A stretch of DNA of 64,000 bases from CAG-791 sp963593905 (GTDB lineage Bacteria; Bacillota; Clostridia; Lachnospirales; Lachnospiraceae): positions 62,001 through 126,000 of the forward strand of contig CAVBBL010000004.1 of assembly GCA_963593905.1 (NCBI GenBank), read 5' to 3'. Below, in pieces: positions 35,840 through 45,160 of the stretch (positions are counted from its first letter, which is position 1; the number at the start of each line of letters is the position of its first letter). Under the pieces are notes generated by a model, which worked only from the letters and a program-made list of their open reading frames with translations, ran no database searches and was not told the DNA's origin. Made by a program: the position numbers and the translations under genes.

Positions 35840-37426
35840 ATGAAGAAACTTACCGTTTATGCCATAAAAATGCATATCTGGGTGGTGGAGGCGACACTGG
35901 CAGCGCTGGTGATCAGCCTCTTTTTCCTGCCATCCTGTAATTCCTTTGAGAGAACCGGAGACAATCTGTATCAGCTGACCCTCAATGGCACGGCAGTAGG
36001 CACGGCAGATTCCATGGAGACTGCACGGTATTGTCTGATGCAGGCCAGGAGAGCTATCGCCGGGGACAGCAGTGAACTGACCTACGTGCAGGCGGATCTG
36101 GCTGCCGAGAGCAAGGAAGTGCTGTGGGGACGGGTGGATACCGAAGAAGAGATTATCGATCAGATGACAGAGGTGCTGCGCCGGAAGGTGGAGGAAGCCA
36201 CGCTGGAGCGCTGCTATACCCTTAAGATCGGCACATTTACCGTTAATCTGGCGAGCAAGGAGGATGTACTGGAACTGCTGACCAGAGTGCTGGAAAAGTA
36301 CGATACAGAGAATCAGTATGTGGTGCGGCTGGTATTGGATCCCGATCGGGAGATCAACGCACTGACGGCCCAGGTGATCTCCACTGTGGAGCAGGAACAG
36401 ATCGAGGAAAAGGAAGAGAGTTTGCCGACAGCGGGTATCGTGGAGACTATGTCGGATATTTTCCGTTCTGTCCAGCCTGCAGTGGGAAAGAATTTTGAGG
36501 ATTATCCGCTGGGACTGCAGTCTATGGATTTTGCTCAGAAGGTAGAAGTGGTGGAGGCCTATGTGCCGGCCGGCCAGATCTGCGAGCTGGAAGATGCCGT
36601 GGATGCAGTGACAAAGGATAAGGAAAAAGAAGAGATTTATGAGGTGCAGGCAGGGGATACCCTTTCCCAGATTGCTGAAAAGTACGATCTGACTACAGAG
36701 GAACTCGTATCCATGAATACGATGCTCTCCGATGCGGATTCTACCATCCGCACTGGGGATGAGCTGACGGTGACAGTGCCTACCCCTGAGCTTTCTGTCG
36801 TCTATGTCAGACAGGAATACTACGAAGAGGATTACGACGAGGACGTCATCTATATTGACAATGATGACTGGTATACCACAAAATCTGAGGTGATCCAGCA
36901 GCCCTCCGCCGGCCATCGGAAGGTCATCGCCAAAGTGCAGTACAAAAATGATGCGCGGATCAGCGCAGAGATCGTCAAGGAGGAAGTGACCAGCGCCGCA
37001 GTGCCCAAGATTGTGGAGCGGGGCACCAAGGAACCGCCTACCTTTATCTGGCCGGTATCCGGCGGTACGATTACTTCGAATTACGGAGGGCGTGCAGCAC
37101 CGAAGGCCGGTGCCAGCACCAACCACAAGGGGACGGATATTGCCCTGCCCGTAGGCAGTGCCGTCATGGCATCCAGCAGCGGTGTAGTCACAGTGGCAGG
37201 ATGGCAGAGCGGCTACGGCAACGTAGTTTACATCAGCCATGCAGACGGCAGGGAAACCAGGTACGGTCATCTGAGCAAGATTCTGGTATCTGCAGGACAG
37301 AGTGTATCCCAGGGACAGAAGATCGCCCTTTCGGGTAATACCGGCAACAGCACCGGACCGCATCTGCACTTTGAAATGCGGATCGGCGGTGAGGCAGTAA
37401 ACGTGCTGCAGTATATTTCCCGATGA
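35840..37426 (+). CDS. LysM-G5-M23 cell-wall endopeptidase
   Basis: 528 residues. An N-terminal membrane segment (about 14-32, ending in a cysteine that could be a lipobox-like site) is followed by a poorly conserved region. A LysM domain comes next (YEVQAGDTLSQIAEKY), then a G5-like domain (about 310-390) and a C-terminal peptidase M23 domain. That domain shows HKGTDIALPVGS (zinc His and Asp), YGHLSK and GPHLHFEMR (HxH), all in order. It cleaves peptide cross-links in peptidoglycan, or activates a partner. It starts 7 bp after the flavin reductase stop; murA follows behind its own promoter. Confidence 0.93.
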   Translation: MKKLTVYAIKMHIWVVEATLAALVISLFFLPSCNSFERTGDNLYQLTLNGTAVGTADSMETARYCLMQARRAIAGDSSELTYVQADLAAESKEVLWGRVDTEEEIIDQMTEVLRRKVEEATLERCYTLKIGTFTVNLASKEDVLELLTRVLEKYDTENQYVVRLVLDPDREINALTAQVISTVEQEQIEEKEESLPTAGIVETMSDIFRSVQPAVGKNFEDYPLGLQSMDFAQKVEVVEAYVPAGQICELEDAVDAVTKDKEKEEIYEVQAGDTLSQIAEKYDLTTEELVSMNTMLSDADSTIRTGDELTVTVPTPELSVVYVRQEYYEEDYDEDVIYIDNDDWYTTKSEVIQQPSAGHRKVIAKVQYKNDARISAEIVKEEVTSAAVPKIVERGTKEPPTFIWPVSGGTITSNYGGRAAPKAGASTNHKGTDIALPVGSAVMASSSGVVTVAGWQSGYGNVVYISHADGRETRYGHLSKILVSAGQSVSQGQKIALSGNTGNSTGPHLHFEMRIGGEAVNVLQYISR

Positions 37427-37501
37427 TAAAATCAGACGACTGCAGCCCATTGTGTCAGAAATGTGCAATATACACAAAAGAGAGCGAAATTATTCGTGGA
37501 A

Positions 37502-37530
37502 TTGACATCTTTTCCCAATTAAGCTACTCT
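37502..37530 (+). promoter_or_regulatory. Promoter for murA
   Basis: TTGACA (37502-37507), a perfect -35, and TACTCT (37525-37530) 17 bases later; TATATA just downstream is an alternative -10. About 70 bases before the murA start. Confidence 0.5.
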
Positions 37531-37601
37531 ATATAAGTTACTATGAAAGTCTCAGGCAGTGATTTTTCTGGATGCTGCAGTCTGGGAGGAGCATCGACTA
37601 T

Positions 37602-38894
37602 ATGATGTATTATGCAGTTAAGGGCGGGAATCCCCTGTCCGGTGAGGTGGAGATTGCCGGTGCCAAGAATGCAGCACTGGGTATCTTGGCCGCATCCGTA
37701 ATGTCCAATGAACCGGTTGTCATCGAGAATGTGCCGGATGTCAGTGATATCCGCGCCATCCTTCGTGCCATTGAAAATATCGGCGCTGTGGTGAAGAAAA
37801 TCGATCGTCATACCTTTGAAATCAATGGAGCCATGATCAAGGATGCGCCTATTGATGATGAATATGTCAAAAAGATTCGGGGTTCCTATTATCTGATAGG
37901 ATCCCTTTTGGGAAAGTATAAGAGAGCAGAGGTGACTCTGCCGGGAGGATGTAATATCGGTCTTCGCCCCATCGACCAGCATATCAAGGGCTTTCGTGCG
38001 CTGGGAGCAGAGGTGCGTGTGGAGCACGGTATGATCGTGGCAGAGGCGGCACAGCTGCAGGGCGCACATATCTATATGGATGTGGTCAGCGTAGGAGCTA
38101 CCATCAATGTGATGATGGCAGCCTCCATGGCAAAGGGCATGACGATCATTGAAAATGCCGCTAAAGAGCCGCATGTAGTAGATCTGGCCAATTTTCTGAA
38201 CAGTATGGGAGCACAGATCAAGGGTGCCGGTACAGATGTCATTCGCATTCGAGGCGTAGAGAAATTCCACAGCACAGAGTATTCCATTATCCCCGATCAG
38301 ATCGAGGCAGGCACCTTTATGTTTGCCGCTGCGGCTACCAAAGGAGATGTGACGATCAAAAATGTAATACCCAAGCATCTGGAGTCTCTGACAGCTAAGC
38401 TTACAGAGATCGGATGTCAGGTGGATGAGTCGGATGATGCAGTTCGCGTAGTGGCTACCAAGCGGCTTGGTCATACTCATGTAAAGACCCTTCCCTATCC
38501 CGGCTTTCCTACGGATATGCAGCCTCAGATTGCAGTAGTGCTAGGATTATCGGCAGGCACCAGTATTGTGACAGAGAGCATCTTTGAGAATCGATTTAAG
38601 TATGTGGATGAGTTAACCCGTATGGGCGCCCAGGTAAAGGTAGAGGGCAATACAGCCATCATCGATGGTGTAGAGCGGTACACAGGTGCCAGCATTATGG
38701 CGCCGGATCTGCGGGCCGGTGCAGCATTGGTGATTGCAGCTCTGGCAGCAGACGGCTTTTCCCAGATTCATGATATCCACTATATCCAGAGGGGATACGA
38801 GGATTTCCCGGAGAAGCTTCAGAGTCTTGGTGCAGAGATTGCCTGTGTGGAGAATGAAGAGGAGCAGAGAAAGTTCCAGTTCCGCGTGGGGTGA
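37602..38894 (+). CDS. murA: UDP-N-acetylglucosamine 1-carboxyvinyltransferase
   Basis: 430 residues from ATG 37602 (GGGAGG 12 bases upstream); ATG 37605 is nearly equal. GAKNAALGILAAS is the substrate-binding start. The catalytic cysteine is in GGCNIGLRP (about C117), the residue attacked by fosfomycin. It transfers enolpyruvate from PEP to UDP-GlcNAc, the first committed peptidoglycan step. It may be one of two MurA paralogues, as Firmicutes often have two, but the window shows only one. Upstream is a peptidoglycan endopeptidase, so the pair is cell-wall related. Confidence 0.95.
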   Translation: MMYYAVKGGNPLSGEVEIAGAKNAALGILAASVMSNEPVVIENVPDVSDIRAILRAIENIGAVVKKIDRHTFEINGAMIKDAPIDDEYVKKIRGSYYLIGSLLGKYKRAEVTLPGGCNIGLRPIDQHIKGFRALGAEVRVEHGMIVAEAAQLQGAHIYMDVVSVGATINVMMAASMAKGMTIIENAAKEPHVVDLANFLNSMGAQIKGAGTDVIRIRGVEKFHSTEYSIIPDQIEAGTFMFAAAATKGDVTIKNVIPKHLESLTAKLTEIGCQVDESDDAVRVVATKRLGHTHVKTLPYPGFPTDMQPQIAVVLGLSAGTSIVTESIFENRFKYVDELTRMGAQVKVEGNTAIIDGVERYTGASIMAPDLRAGAALVIAALAADGFSQIHDIHYIQRGYEDFPEKLQSLGAEIACVENEEEQRKFQFRVG

Positions 38895-38937
38895 TGCGTG
38901 TACATCTCCCAAATCTGTGCGGATTTTAAATTTGTCC

Positions 38938-38966
38938 TTGTTTTACAGAGATCGCTGCAGTATAAT
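38938..38966 (+). promoter_or_regulatory. Promoter for the FMN riboswitch-ribU unit
   Basis: TTGTTT (38938-38943), 17-base spacer, perfect TATAAT (38961-38966). Transcription would start about 30 bases before the aptamer. Confidence 0.65.
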
Positions 38967-39003
38967 GCGCCTTGTAACAATTACATAACAAGAGAATAGT
39001 ATT

Positions 39004-39120
39004 CTTCAGGGCAGGGTGTGATTCCCTACTGGCGGTATAGTCCGCGACCCGCTTCGGCGGCTGACCCGGTGAGACTCCGGGACCAACAGTACAGTCTGGA
39101 TGGAAGAAGATACGAGCTGC
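39004..39120 (+). promoter_or_regulatory. FMN riboswitch (RFN element) aptamer
   Basis: The conserved blocks are in order: CAGGGCAGGGTG, GATTCCCTACTGGCGGTA, TAGTCCGCGACCCG, a GCTTCGGC hairpin, GACCCGGTGA, GACTCCGGGACC and GACAGTACAGTCTGGATG-like ending with GGAAGAAGA. It binds FMN in the nascent RNA. A terminator at 39261-39303 supplies the off state. The regulated gene is the riboflavin transporter ribU. Confidence 0.95.
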
Positions 39121-39260
39121 ATTCATAGATGATTATGGAAAGGTTCTGTTCCCGCACAGTGACGGGCGGGAAGCGAGATGGATATCTGCAGTGATTTTCA
39201 GTGCACAGACAGATAGCAGATTAAACAGCATCTTTACAGAAATGATGGATTGGCAAGTTA

Positions 39261-39303
39261 AGCCCTGAGATGTTCGGTGAGAACCGGTCTCAGGGCTTTT
39301 TTG
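39261..39303 (+). terminator. Riboswitch-controlled terminator
   Basis: AGCCCTGAGA pairs with TCTCAGGGCT, followed by a T run (TTTTTT). It is placed between aptamer and ribU, as expected for FMN-dependent premature termination. About 140 bases of expression platform separate it from the aptamer. Confidence 0.9.
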
Positions 39304-39501
39304 ACGGGAAGAATACCATTTTCACACGGCTGTCTGCAGAGCAGGTGCTGCAAACAGTGCAAAGCGCGGAGCAATCCGGGGATCATGGGGCTAAAAGCAC
39401 CTTCGCCCTCAACATCCTGTAATCTGCAGATGAAATTTGATTTAGGAAATCTGCGATTCCATTTGCGAGTCTTTGCAAGCACCTGCAGAATGGAGAATGA
39501 G

Positions 39502-40230
39502 ATGAAAAATGGTTTTCTGGAAACAGCGGCACAGAATGCGGGATTTCTGCTGGTTTGTCTGATCACGGTGGCGGTGGCTGTGGGAATAGCCGCTGTCTTT
39601 GAGAAAACTGCCAAGCGCAAAAACGGGGACAGAGAAAGAATCCTAAGCACGCGCAAGATTGCCATGGTGGGTATGTTTTCTGCTATTGCAGCTATTCTTT
39701 ATTGCTTTGACTTTGCACTGCCCATCGCGCCTTCTTTTTATAAACTGGATTTCAGTGAACTGCCTGCTTTGATCGCCGGCTTTGCTTTTGGGCCGGTGGC
39801 CGGTGTGCTGGTGGAGTTCTTAAAGGTGCTTCTTAAATTGCTCTTTAAGTCTACAGAGACTGCCTTTGTGGGCGATCTGGCCAACTTCCTCATCGGCTGC
39901 ACCCTGGTGCTGCCGGCTTCTGTGATCTATCAATTCAAAAAGTCCAGAAAGATGGCGGTGGCCGGGTGTGTGGCAGGCACCTTTTGCATGACCGTCTTCG
40001 GCAGCTGGTTTAATGCTGTTTATCTGCTGCCTACCTTTTCCACTCTTTACGGTCTTCCGCTGGATGCCATCATCGGCATGGGCACAGCTATTAACGCCGG
40101 TGTTAAGGATATCAGCAGTTTTGTAATCCTTATGGTGGCACCTATTAACCTGATCAAAGGCTGCGTGGTTTCCCTGATTACGATCCTGATTTATAAAAAG
40201 ATCAGTCCCATCATCAAAAAAGGTATGTGA
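39502..40230 (+). CDS. ribU: Riboflavin ECF transporter S-component
   Basis: About 242 residues. I use ATG 39502, 6 bases after GGAG; longer open frames run back into the riboswitch terminator and are not credible starts. Six membrane segments with MVGMFSAIAAILYCFDFALP, PSFYKLDFSELPALIAGFAFGPVAG and GSWFNAVYLLP, as in RibU. It binds riboflavin outside and docks to a shared ECF energising module encoded elsewhere. An extra N-terminal membrane helix (about 9-31) precedes the usual S-component core. Regulation by FMN is supported by the upstream riboswitch. Confidence 0.92.
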   Translation: MKNGFLETAAQNAGFLLVCLITVAVAVGIAAVFEKTAKRKNGDRERILSTRKIAMVGMFSAIAAILYCFDFALPIAPSFYKLDFSELPALIAGFAFGPVAGVLVEFLKVLLKLLFKSTETAFVGDLANFLIGCTLVLPASVIYQFKKSRKMAVAGCVAGTFCMTVFGSWFNAVYLLPTFSTLYGLPLDAIIGMGTAINAGVKDISSFVILMVAPINLIKGCVVSLITILIYKKISPIIKKGM

Positions 40231-40290
40231 AAGGTATACTGTCTGCAAATGACAGCAATCGGTTTTTCTATTTGAAAAATGGCAAAGATG

Positions 40291-40326
40291 CAGGAGCCTC
40301 CCAGCTAAAAAGGAGGCTCCTGTTTT
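40291..40326 (+). terminator. Intrinsic terminator after ribU
   Basis: CAGGAGCCTCC pairs with GGAGGCTCCTG around CAGCTAAAAA, then TTTT. Confidence 0.92.
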
Positions 40327-40635
40327 GGTTAGAAGAATCGTAATCGTTTAGCTGTATCTCCATCTCCCTTCAGAAACCCTCGATGCAGCTGGACGAAAGC
40401 ACTTCCCACCTTGACTGCCTGCCGATTTCAATCATGAGTTTGTCTGCAAACAGTCAATTCACATTGAAGTTTGGCAGGTGTTAGACAGATGCGAAAAATA
40501 CACGATAAATCCAAACTTTTTATGAATTAAAAAAAAAGCTTGTAATTTGTGTTAAAAAAAAAGATAATTAAGTTTGTTTGTAAAAAAGAATACTCTGGGT
40601 GTAGTGTAAACAGCCACAGTGAAATGATTACACTG
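40327..40635 (+). promoter_or_regulatory. AT-rich intergenic region with likely promoter for efflux operon
   Basis: No gene recognised. The best promoter is TTGTAA (40540-40545) and GATAAT (40563-40568) with a 17-base spacer, set among long A tracts that could act as UP-like or bent DNA. Several short inverted repeats occur near 40430-40460. The first D hairpin of element copy 11 follows at 40636. Confidence 0.5.
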
Positions 40636-40810
40636 GCATCGCAGACAAGCTGCGATGCAGAGAGGGAAAATTGAAATAATCAGCCGATGCTGATTATTTC
40701 AATTGCCAGGATGCCGCGAGCGTCATCCTGGAATAATCACGTCGGAGAATCCGCCTTCGCGGAATTCTCCTCGTGGCATCGCAGACAAGCTGCGATGCAG
40801 AGAGGAAGAA
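40636..40810 (+). repeat. Hairpin-RBS element copy 11 (D-A-B-C-D) before efflux ATPase
   Basis: Two identical D hairpins (40636-40658 and 40776-40798) pair GCATCGCA with TGCGATGC around GACAAGC; the common GCC/GGC ends are replaced by paired GCATC/GATGC. A (40669-40704) pairs AATTGAAATAATCAGC with its complement around CGAT. B (40706-40731) is CCAGGATG with CATCCTGG around CCGCGAGCGT. C (40738-40775) has CCGCC/GGCGG-like inner pairs (ATCCGCCTTCGCGGAAT). The final site is AGAGAGGAAGAA before ATG 40811. No micro-ORF ATG in A here. Confidence 0.92.
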
Positions 40811-41575
40811 ATGGGAGCACTGGTAGAAATTCGCGATATGTGCAAGATCTATAATGAAGGAGAGGGCGACAATGAAGTCCGGGCGCTGGACAATGTGAAC
40901 CTTTCCATCGGTGAGCACGAATTCGTGGCCATCATAGGACAGTCCGGATCAGGTAAGTCTACGCTGATGAATATGTTGGGATGTCTGGATGTACCCACGA
41001 GAGGAAAGTATTATCTCCATGGTATGGATGTATCCAAGATGAGCGATAACGAGCTGTCGGATATCCGTAACCAGGAGATCGGCTTTGTTTTCCAGGGATT
41101 TAACCTGATTGCAGGACTGACTGCGCTGGAAAATGTAGAGCTGCCCCTGATTTACAGAGGGGTAAAAAAGGAAGAAAGAGACAGACTGTCCAACGCTGCA
41201 CTGGACCTGGTGGGATTAGAGAGTCGTAAAGGACATAAGCCCTCTCAGATGAGCGGCGGACAGCAGCAGCGTGTGGCGATTGCCAGAGCCATTGCCCAGG
41301 CACCGCCTATTATTTTGGCAGATGAGCCCACCGGCAACCTGGATACCAATTCCAGCCGTGATATCATACGCATTATCAAAAAGCTGTATGAAGACGGCAG
41401 AACAGTGATTCTGATTACCCACGATCCGGGGATAGCGGCGCAGGCTAAACGCATTGTAACCATCATAGACGGCAAGATCGTCAGTGATGAGATCAATCCG
41501 GAGTATCACGATTCCAACGAGGAAGTAAAGGAAATCAGCAGTGAGCATTTGCAACGGATCGTAGCGAATGCATAG
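40811..41575 (+). CDS. ABC exporter ATPase (MacB/LolD type)
   Basis: 254 residues with Walker A GQSGSGKST, Q-loop FQGFNL, signature MSGGQQQRVAIARA, Walker B IILADEPTGNLD and switch His in ITHD. This is the class that drives MacB-type mechanotransmission rather than substrate channels. It is followed 11 bp later by a MacA-like adaptor and then a MacB/FtsX-type permease, so the three form an efflux or envelope-signalling system. Similar Firmicute systems export peptides or antibiotics; the substrate is unknown. The start is fixed by element copy 11. Confidence 0.94.
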   Translation: MGALVEIRDMCKIYNEGEGDNEVRALDNVNLSIGEHEFVAIIGQSGSGKSTLMNMLGCLDVPTRGKYYLHGMDVSKMSDNELSDIRNQEIGFVFQGFNLIAGLTALENVELPLIYRGVKKEERDRLSNAALDLVGLESRKGHKPSQMSGGQQQRVAIARAIAQAPPIILADEPTGNLDTNSSRDIIRIIKKLYEDGRTVILITHDPGIAAQAKRIVTIIDGKIVSDEINPEYHDSNEEVKEISSEHLQRIVANA

Positions 41576-41586
41576 AAAGGAGAAAA

Positions 41587-43173
41587 ATGAGCGAAGAAAC
41601 TAAGACACCGGCAACGCAGAGTGCCGAGACGCCCCAGAGTGTCGCACAGAAGAAAAAGAAGAGAGTAAAACGCATTCGCAGGATTGTGATCCTGGTAATC
41701 GTAGCAGTATTGGTGGTGTATGGTATTGCCAGCTACGTAATTTACAAGAATCAGCCGCCGGTGGTGACCACTACGACAGTTGAAGTGGGAGACATCGAGC
41801 AGGTTGTGTCTATCAGCGGTACAGTGGTGACCGGTGAGGAGAAAAGCTACTTTGCAGAGGTGGCGGTGCCCATCGCTTCTCTTACAGTAAAGGTAGGTGA
41901 TACCGTATCTGCCGGGGATACATTAGTGACCTATGATGACAGTGACCTGACATTGAATAAGAGGACCGCGCAGTTAAAGGCGCAGGCTGCAGACGGCGAT
42001 TACAGCAATTCCATGGAGAAGGACGCCCAGGGAACGGCAGATTACACCGAGGCAACCGCCAGACTGGAAGAGCTGGATGCGCAGATTGAAAGTGTACAGG
42101 CACAGATCGATGCGCTGAATACCAAAATTACAGAGAAGAAGGCACGTATGGCAGCTACCGGTGCAGAACTGCAGAAGGCACTGCTTGATCTGACACAGGG
42201 CACGGATGATTACAGGGAAGTAGAGCGCAGCATTCAGGATAACTCCTATGCCCAGAACAACGACAGTGAGATCATGGGCTGGAACAGCCAGATCACAGAG
42301 CTGAATCATCAGCTGGAGAATTTAAAGTCTGAGAAGTCTGAGATGCAGTCTCAGAAGTCTACCGGTAAGAGTGCACAGCTGAATTCCGGCGCTAAGAGTT
42401 CTCTGTCTGCTAACCAGCAGCAGACCGCTTTGTCTTCTCAGGATACTGTGAATACAGTAGACAGTGCATCTCAGGGTGTAACTGCCGATTATAACGGCGT
42501 TATTACCGCTGTAAATGTAAAGGAAGGACAGACCCCTACCGTAGGAACCGAGCTGCTGCATCTGGCAAGCACTGACAACGTAAAAGTAAAGGTTCAGATT
42601 ACCAAGGCTGACCTGGATAAGATCAAGGTGGGACAGGAGGCAGATCTGACCATCGCAGGCAATAACTATCAGGGAACCGTGTCCAAGATTTCCGGTGCAG
42701 CTACCAATAATTCCAACAACGTGCCGGTAGTAGATGCAGAGATCGATATAGAGAACCCGGATGATGCCATTATCCTGGGTGTAGAGGCTAAGGCAAAGAT
42801 CCATTGCAAGAAGTCAGAGAATACGGTGCTGCTTTCCTACGATGTCTTAAATACCGACAACAGCGGTGATTTCGTTTATGTGTTAAACAGCGACAATGTG
42901 GTAGAACGCAGAGATGTAAAGACCGGCATCAGCAATGACACCCAGGTGGAGATCACAGAAGGTCTTACAACAGAGGATCAGATCATCACTACCCTGCCTA
43001 CCGGCGTTACAGAGGGCACCAAAGTGAGCACACAGGCAGCTTCTGCAGGTCTGAATCTGTCTCTGGGTAAGAACAGCGATGCTTCTTCTGAGACAAGTAC
43101 AGAGGCGAGCACGGAGGCAGACACAGCAGTATCTTCTGAGGCATCCACAGAGGCTTCTTCCGAAGCAGAATAA
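41587..43173 (+). CDS. MacA/HlyD-like adaptor protein of ABC efflux system
   Basis: 528 residues. One N-terminal membrane helix (about 33-55), a barrel-sandwich/lipoyl half (TTTVEVGDIEQVVSISGTVV), a long coiled-coil hairpin (about 130-270), a second lipoyl half (GVITAVNVKEGQTPTVG) and beta-barrel domains. The last 40 or so residues are Ser/Thr/Glu-rich and probably disordered. In Gram-positives this adaptor spans the wall zone rather than reaching an outer membrane. GGAG precedes the ATG. Part of a three-gene operon with the flanking ATPase and permease. Confidence 0.92.
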   Translation: MSEETKTPATQSAETPQSVAQKKKKRVKRIRRIVILVIVAVLVVYGIASYVIYKNQPPVVTTTTVEVGDIEQVVSISGTVVTGEEKSYFAEVAVPIASLTVKVGDTVSAGDTLVTYDDSDLTLNKRTAQLKAQAADGDYSNSMEKDAQGTADYTEATARLEELDAQIESVQAQIDALNTKITEKKARMAATGAELQKALLDLTQGTDDYREVERSIQDNSYAQNNDSEIMGWNSQITELNHQLENLKSEKSEMQSQKSTGKSAQLNSGAKSSLSANQQQTALSSQDTVNTVDSASQGVTADYNGVITAVNVKEGQTPTVGTELLHLASTDNVKVKVQITKADLDKIKVGQEADLTIAGNNYQGTVSKISGAATNNSNNVPVVDAEIDIENPDDAIILGVEAKAKIHCKKSENTVLLSYDVLNTDNSGDFVYVLNSDNVVERRDVKTGISNDTQVEITEGLTTEDQIITTLPTGVTEGTKVSTQAASAGLNLSLGKNSDASSETSTEASTEADTAVSSEASTEASSEAE

Positions 43174-43340
43174 GAAAACGATACAGAGGGCAGACGTCAC
43201 CGGTGTTTTTAATCGGGCACAAACCTATTTGTGCCGGGGAACCGGATGCGGAGCCATGGAAACCTGACACCACGGTGCACTGCGCATCGTGGTGTCAAAA
43301 AATAAGAAGATATTGCAGATGACTGCAGAACGGAGATAAA

Positions 43341-44549
43341 ATGTCTCAATTTCTGGAATATATTAAGATTGCGGTGATGAATATCCGCAGCAATCGTGCC
43401 AGATCCTTTCTGACCATGCTGGGCATCATCATCGGCATCACATCGGTTATACTGATCATCACCGTAGGCAACGGTGTAAAAGATGAAATCGGCAATGAAC
43501 TGAACAGCTTAGGACAGGGGTCCATATATCTTGGCTTTGATCCCAAAAAAACAGATCAGCAAATGGAACAGTCCGATCTGGATGCGCTGCAGGAGGCGGT
43601 ACCGGAGATCTTAGGAACCTCTCCTTCCAGCGGACAGCTGTCCGCCAGTGCAGTTACTACGAGAGGCACCTTTGAGTCCTATCTTGTACCTGTGGGAACG
43701 GGGTATGCGCACAATGGTTCCGAGAAAGTGGTCACGGGACGCTACTTTAACCAGACAGAGGTAGACAATGCTTCTCCGGTATGCGTTATGACCCAGTCGG
43801 ATGCTAAAAAGCTTTTCGGAACCACAGATGTCATAGGCATGACGGTGGAAATAGACTGTTATGGCCTGAGTCAGGATTATACGATTGTAGGTCTTCGATC
43901 CAACAGTACATCAAAGCTCCTCGGGGCATTGATGGCCATTGACTATCTGACGATCGAGGTGCCTTACACATCTGTCTTAAACTATGGTTATGACATGAGT
44001 AAATTCGAGAGCATTGTCGTTTACGCCAACCAGGCAGATTCCAAGGATGTGGCAGAAAAGAGTGTTTCTTTCCTGGAGAGCCATTTTGGCCTGCGGGGTG
44101 AGAAAGCCATTACCATGCAGAGCTTTTCCGACTCCATGTCTCAGTTTAATCAGATTCTGAACTATATCACCATGTTTATCACCATGGTGGCAGCCGTTTC
44201 CCTGCTGGTAGGCGGTATCGGCGTTATGAATATCATGTTGGTGTCCGTGACGGAGAGAACCAGAGAAATCGGTATCCGAAAGGCATTGGGAGCCAGAACA
44301 GGTTCCATTCTGCTGCAGTTCCTGGCAGAGGCCGGCATTATCACCATGATGGGCGGTATTATCGGTATTCTTCTTGGTGTGGGGATTTCTTTCGGCATCA
44401 GTGCCGGTTTTGGCTTCAGCATATCCCTGAATCCTCTGGTGATTCTGCTGACCGTCGTGTTCTCCTCTGCAGTAGGTATCTTCTTCGGTATTTACCCTGC
44501 CAAGAAGGCTGCAAAACTCAGCCCCATCGAGGCTCTGCGCCACGACTAA
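43341..44549 (+). CDS. ABC exporter permease, MacB/FtsX type
   Basis: 402 residues. One N-terminal membrane helix with NIRSNRARSFLTMLGIIIGITSVI, a large extracellular domain (about 50-270) and three C-terminal helices including VGGIGVMNIMLVSVTERTREIGIRKALGAR, the FtsX-family core. Completes the efflux system with the two preceding genes. The 167-bp gap from the adaptor gene holds a short hairpin (ACACCACGGTGC with GCATCGTGGTGT). A strong terminator follows the stop. Confidence 0.94.
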   Translation: MSQFLEYIKIAVMNIRSNRARSFLTMLGIIIGITSVILIITVGNGVKDEIGNELNSLGQGSIYLGFDPKKTDQQMEQSDLDALQEAVPEILGTSPSSGQLSASAVTTRGTFESYLVPVGTGYAHNGSEKVVTGRYFNQTEVDNASPVCVMTQSDAKKLFGTTDVIGMTVEIDCYGLSQDYTIVGLRSNSTSKLLGALMAIDYLTIEVPYTSVLNYGYDMSKFESIVVYANQADSKDVAEKSVSFLESHFGLRGEKAITMQSFSDSMSQFNQILNYITMFITMVAAVSLLVGGIGVMNIMLVSVTERTREIGIRKALGARTGSILLQFLAEAGIITMMGGIIGILLGVGISFGISAGFGFSISLNPLVILLTVVFSSAVGIFFGIYPAKKAAKLSPIEALRHD

Positions 44550-44577
44550 GCACAGATAAGATATAGAAATTGTTTAA

Positions 44578-44622
44578 GATATCGCCGCTGCTGTGGTTTT
44601 AGACAGCAGCGGCGATATTTTG
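44578..44622 (+). terminator. Intrinsic terminator after efflux operon
   Basis: A 15-bp stem, ATATCGCCGCTGCTG with CAGCAGCGGCGATAT around TGGTTTTAGA, then TTTTG. Confidence 0.95.
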
Positions 44623-44658
44623 TTTCTATGGTCAGGGTCTGCGCAGGGGAGATTTATA

Positions 44659-44667
44659 TGTTATACT
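44659..44667 (+). promoter_or_regulatory. Extended -10 promoter candidate for tsaE
   Basis: TGTTATACT is an extended -10 (TG, one base, TATACT). No convincing -35 lies 17 bases upstream. About 70 bases before tsaE. Confidence 0.4.
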
Positions 44668-44737
44668 GATGTATCATACCAGGTAAGCAGGACTGGGCAG
44701 TGCGCAGTTTCACACAGAATACAGGAAACAGAGAATC

Positions 44738-45160
44738 ATGGAAATAGTAGAAACATACAGCCCGGAGGAGACCTTCGAGGCAGGGAAAAAATTGGGAGAG
44801 CAGGCACAGGCAGGTGATGTGTTTGCGCTTCTGGGAGATCTGGGAGTAGGTAAGACGGTATTTACCCAGGGGTTTGCCCGGGGGCTTGTGATTGAGGAGC
44901 CGGTAAACAGTCCGACCTTTACCATCTTGCAGATTTACGAAGAGGGACGGCTGCCGTTATATCATTTCGATGTCTACCGTATAGGAGACCCGGAGGAAAT
45001 GGATGAGATCGGTTTTGAGGAATACACAGAAGGAAATGGTGTATGCCTGATCGAATGGGCGAACCTCATTGAAGAAATACTCCCTCCCAATACGCGTGTC
45101 ATAACGATAGGGAAGGATCTGACAAAGGGATTGGATTATCGGAGGATTACCATATCCTAG
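44738..45160 (+). CDS. tsaE: tRNA t6A37 biosynthesis ATPase
   Basis: 140 residues, typical of TsaE. Walker A GDLGVGKTVFTQG, then NSPTFTILQIYE, HFDVYRI and LIEWA. It assists TsaB-TsaD in adding threonylcarbamoyl to A37 of ANN-decoding tRNAs. First gene of a run with tsaB, rimI, rnz and tsaD, a common arrangement in Clostridia. Its last six codons are the first copy of a tandem 18-bp repeat that continues after the stop. Confidence 0.95.
   Translation: MEIVETYSPEETFEAGKKLGEQAQAGDVFALLGDLGVGKTVFTQGFARGLVIEEPVNSPTFTILQIYEEGRLPLYHFDVYRIGDPEEMDEIGFEEYTEGNGVCLIEWANLIEEILPPNTRVITIGKDLTKGLDYRRITIS

Noticed and set aside
35822..37477. 551-residue minus-strand open frame
   Set aside because: It lies exactly over the LysM-G5-M23 gene, has no ribosome binding site and shows no recognisable domain; an antisense shadow.
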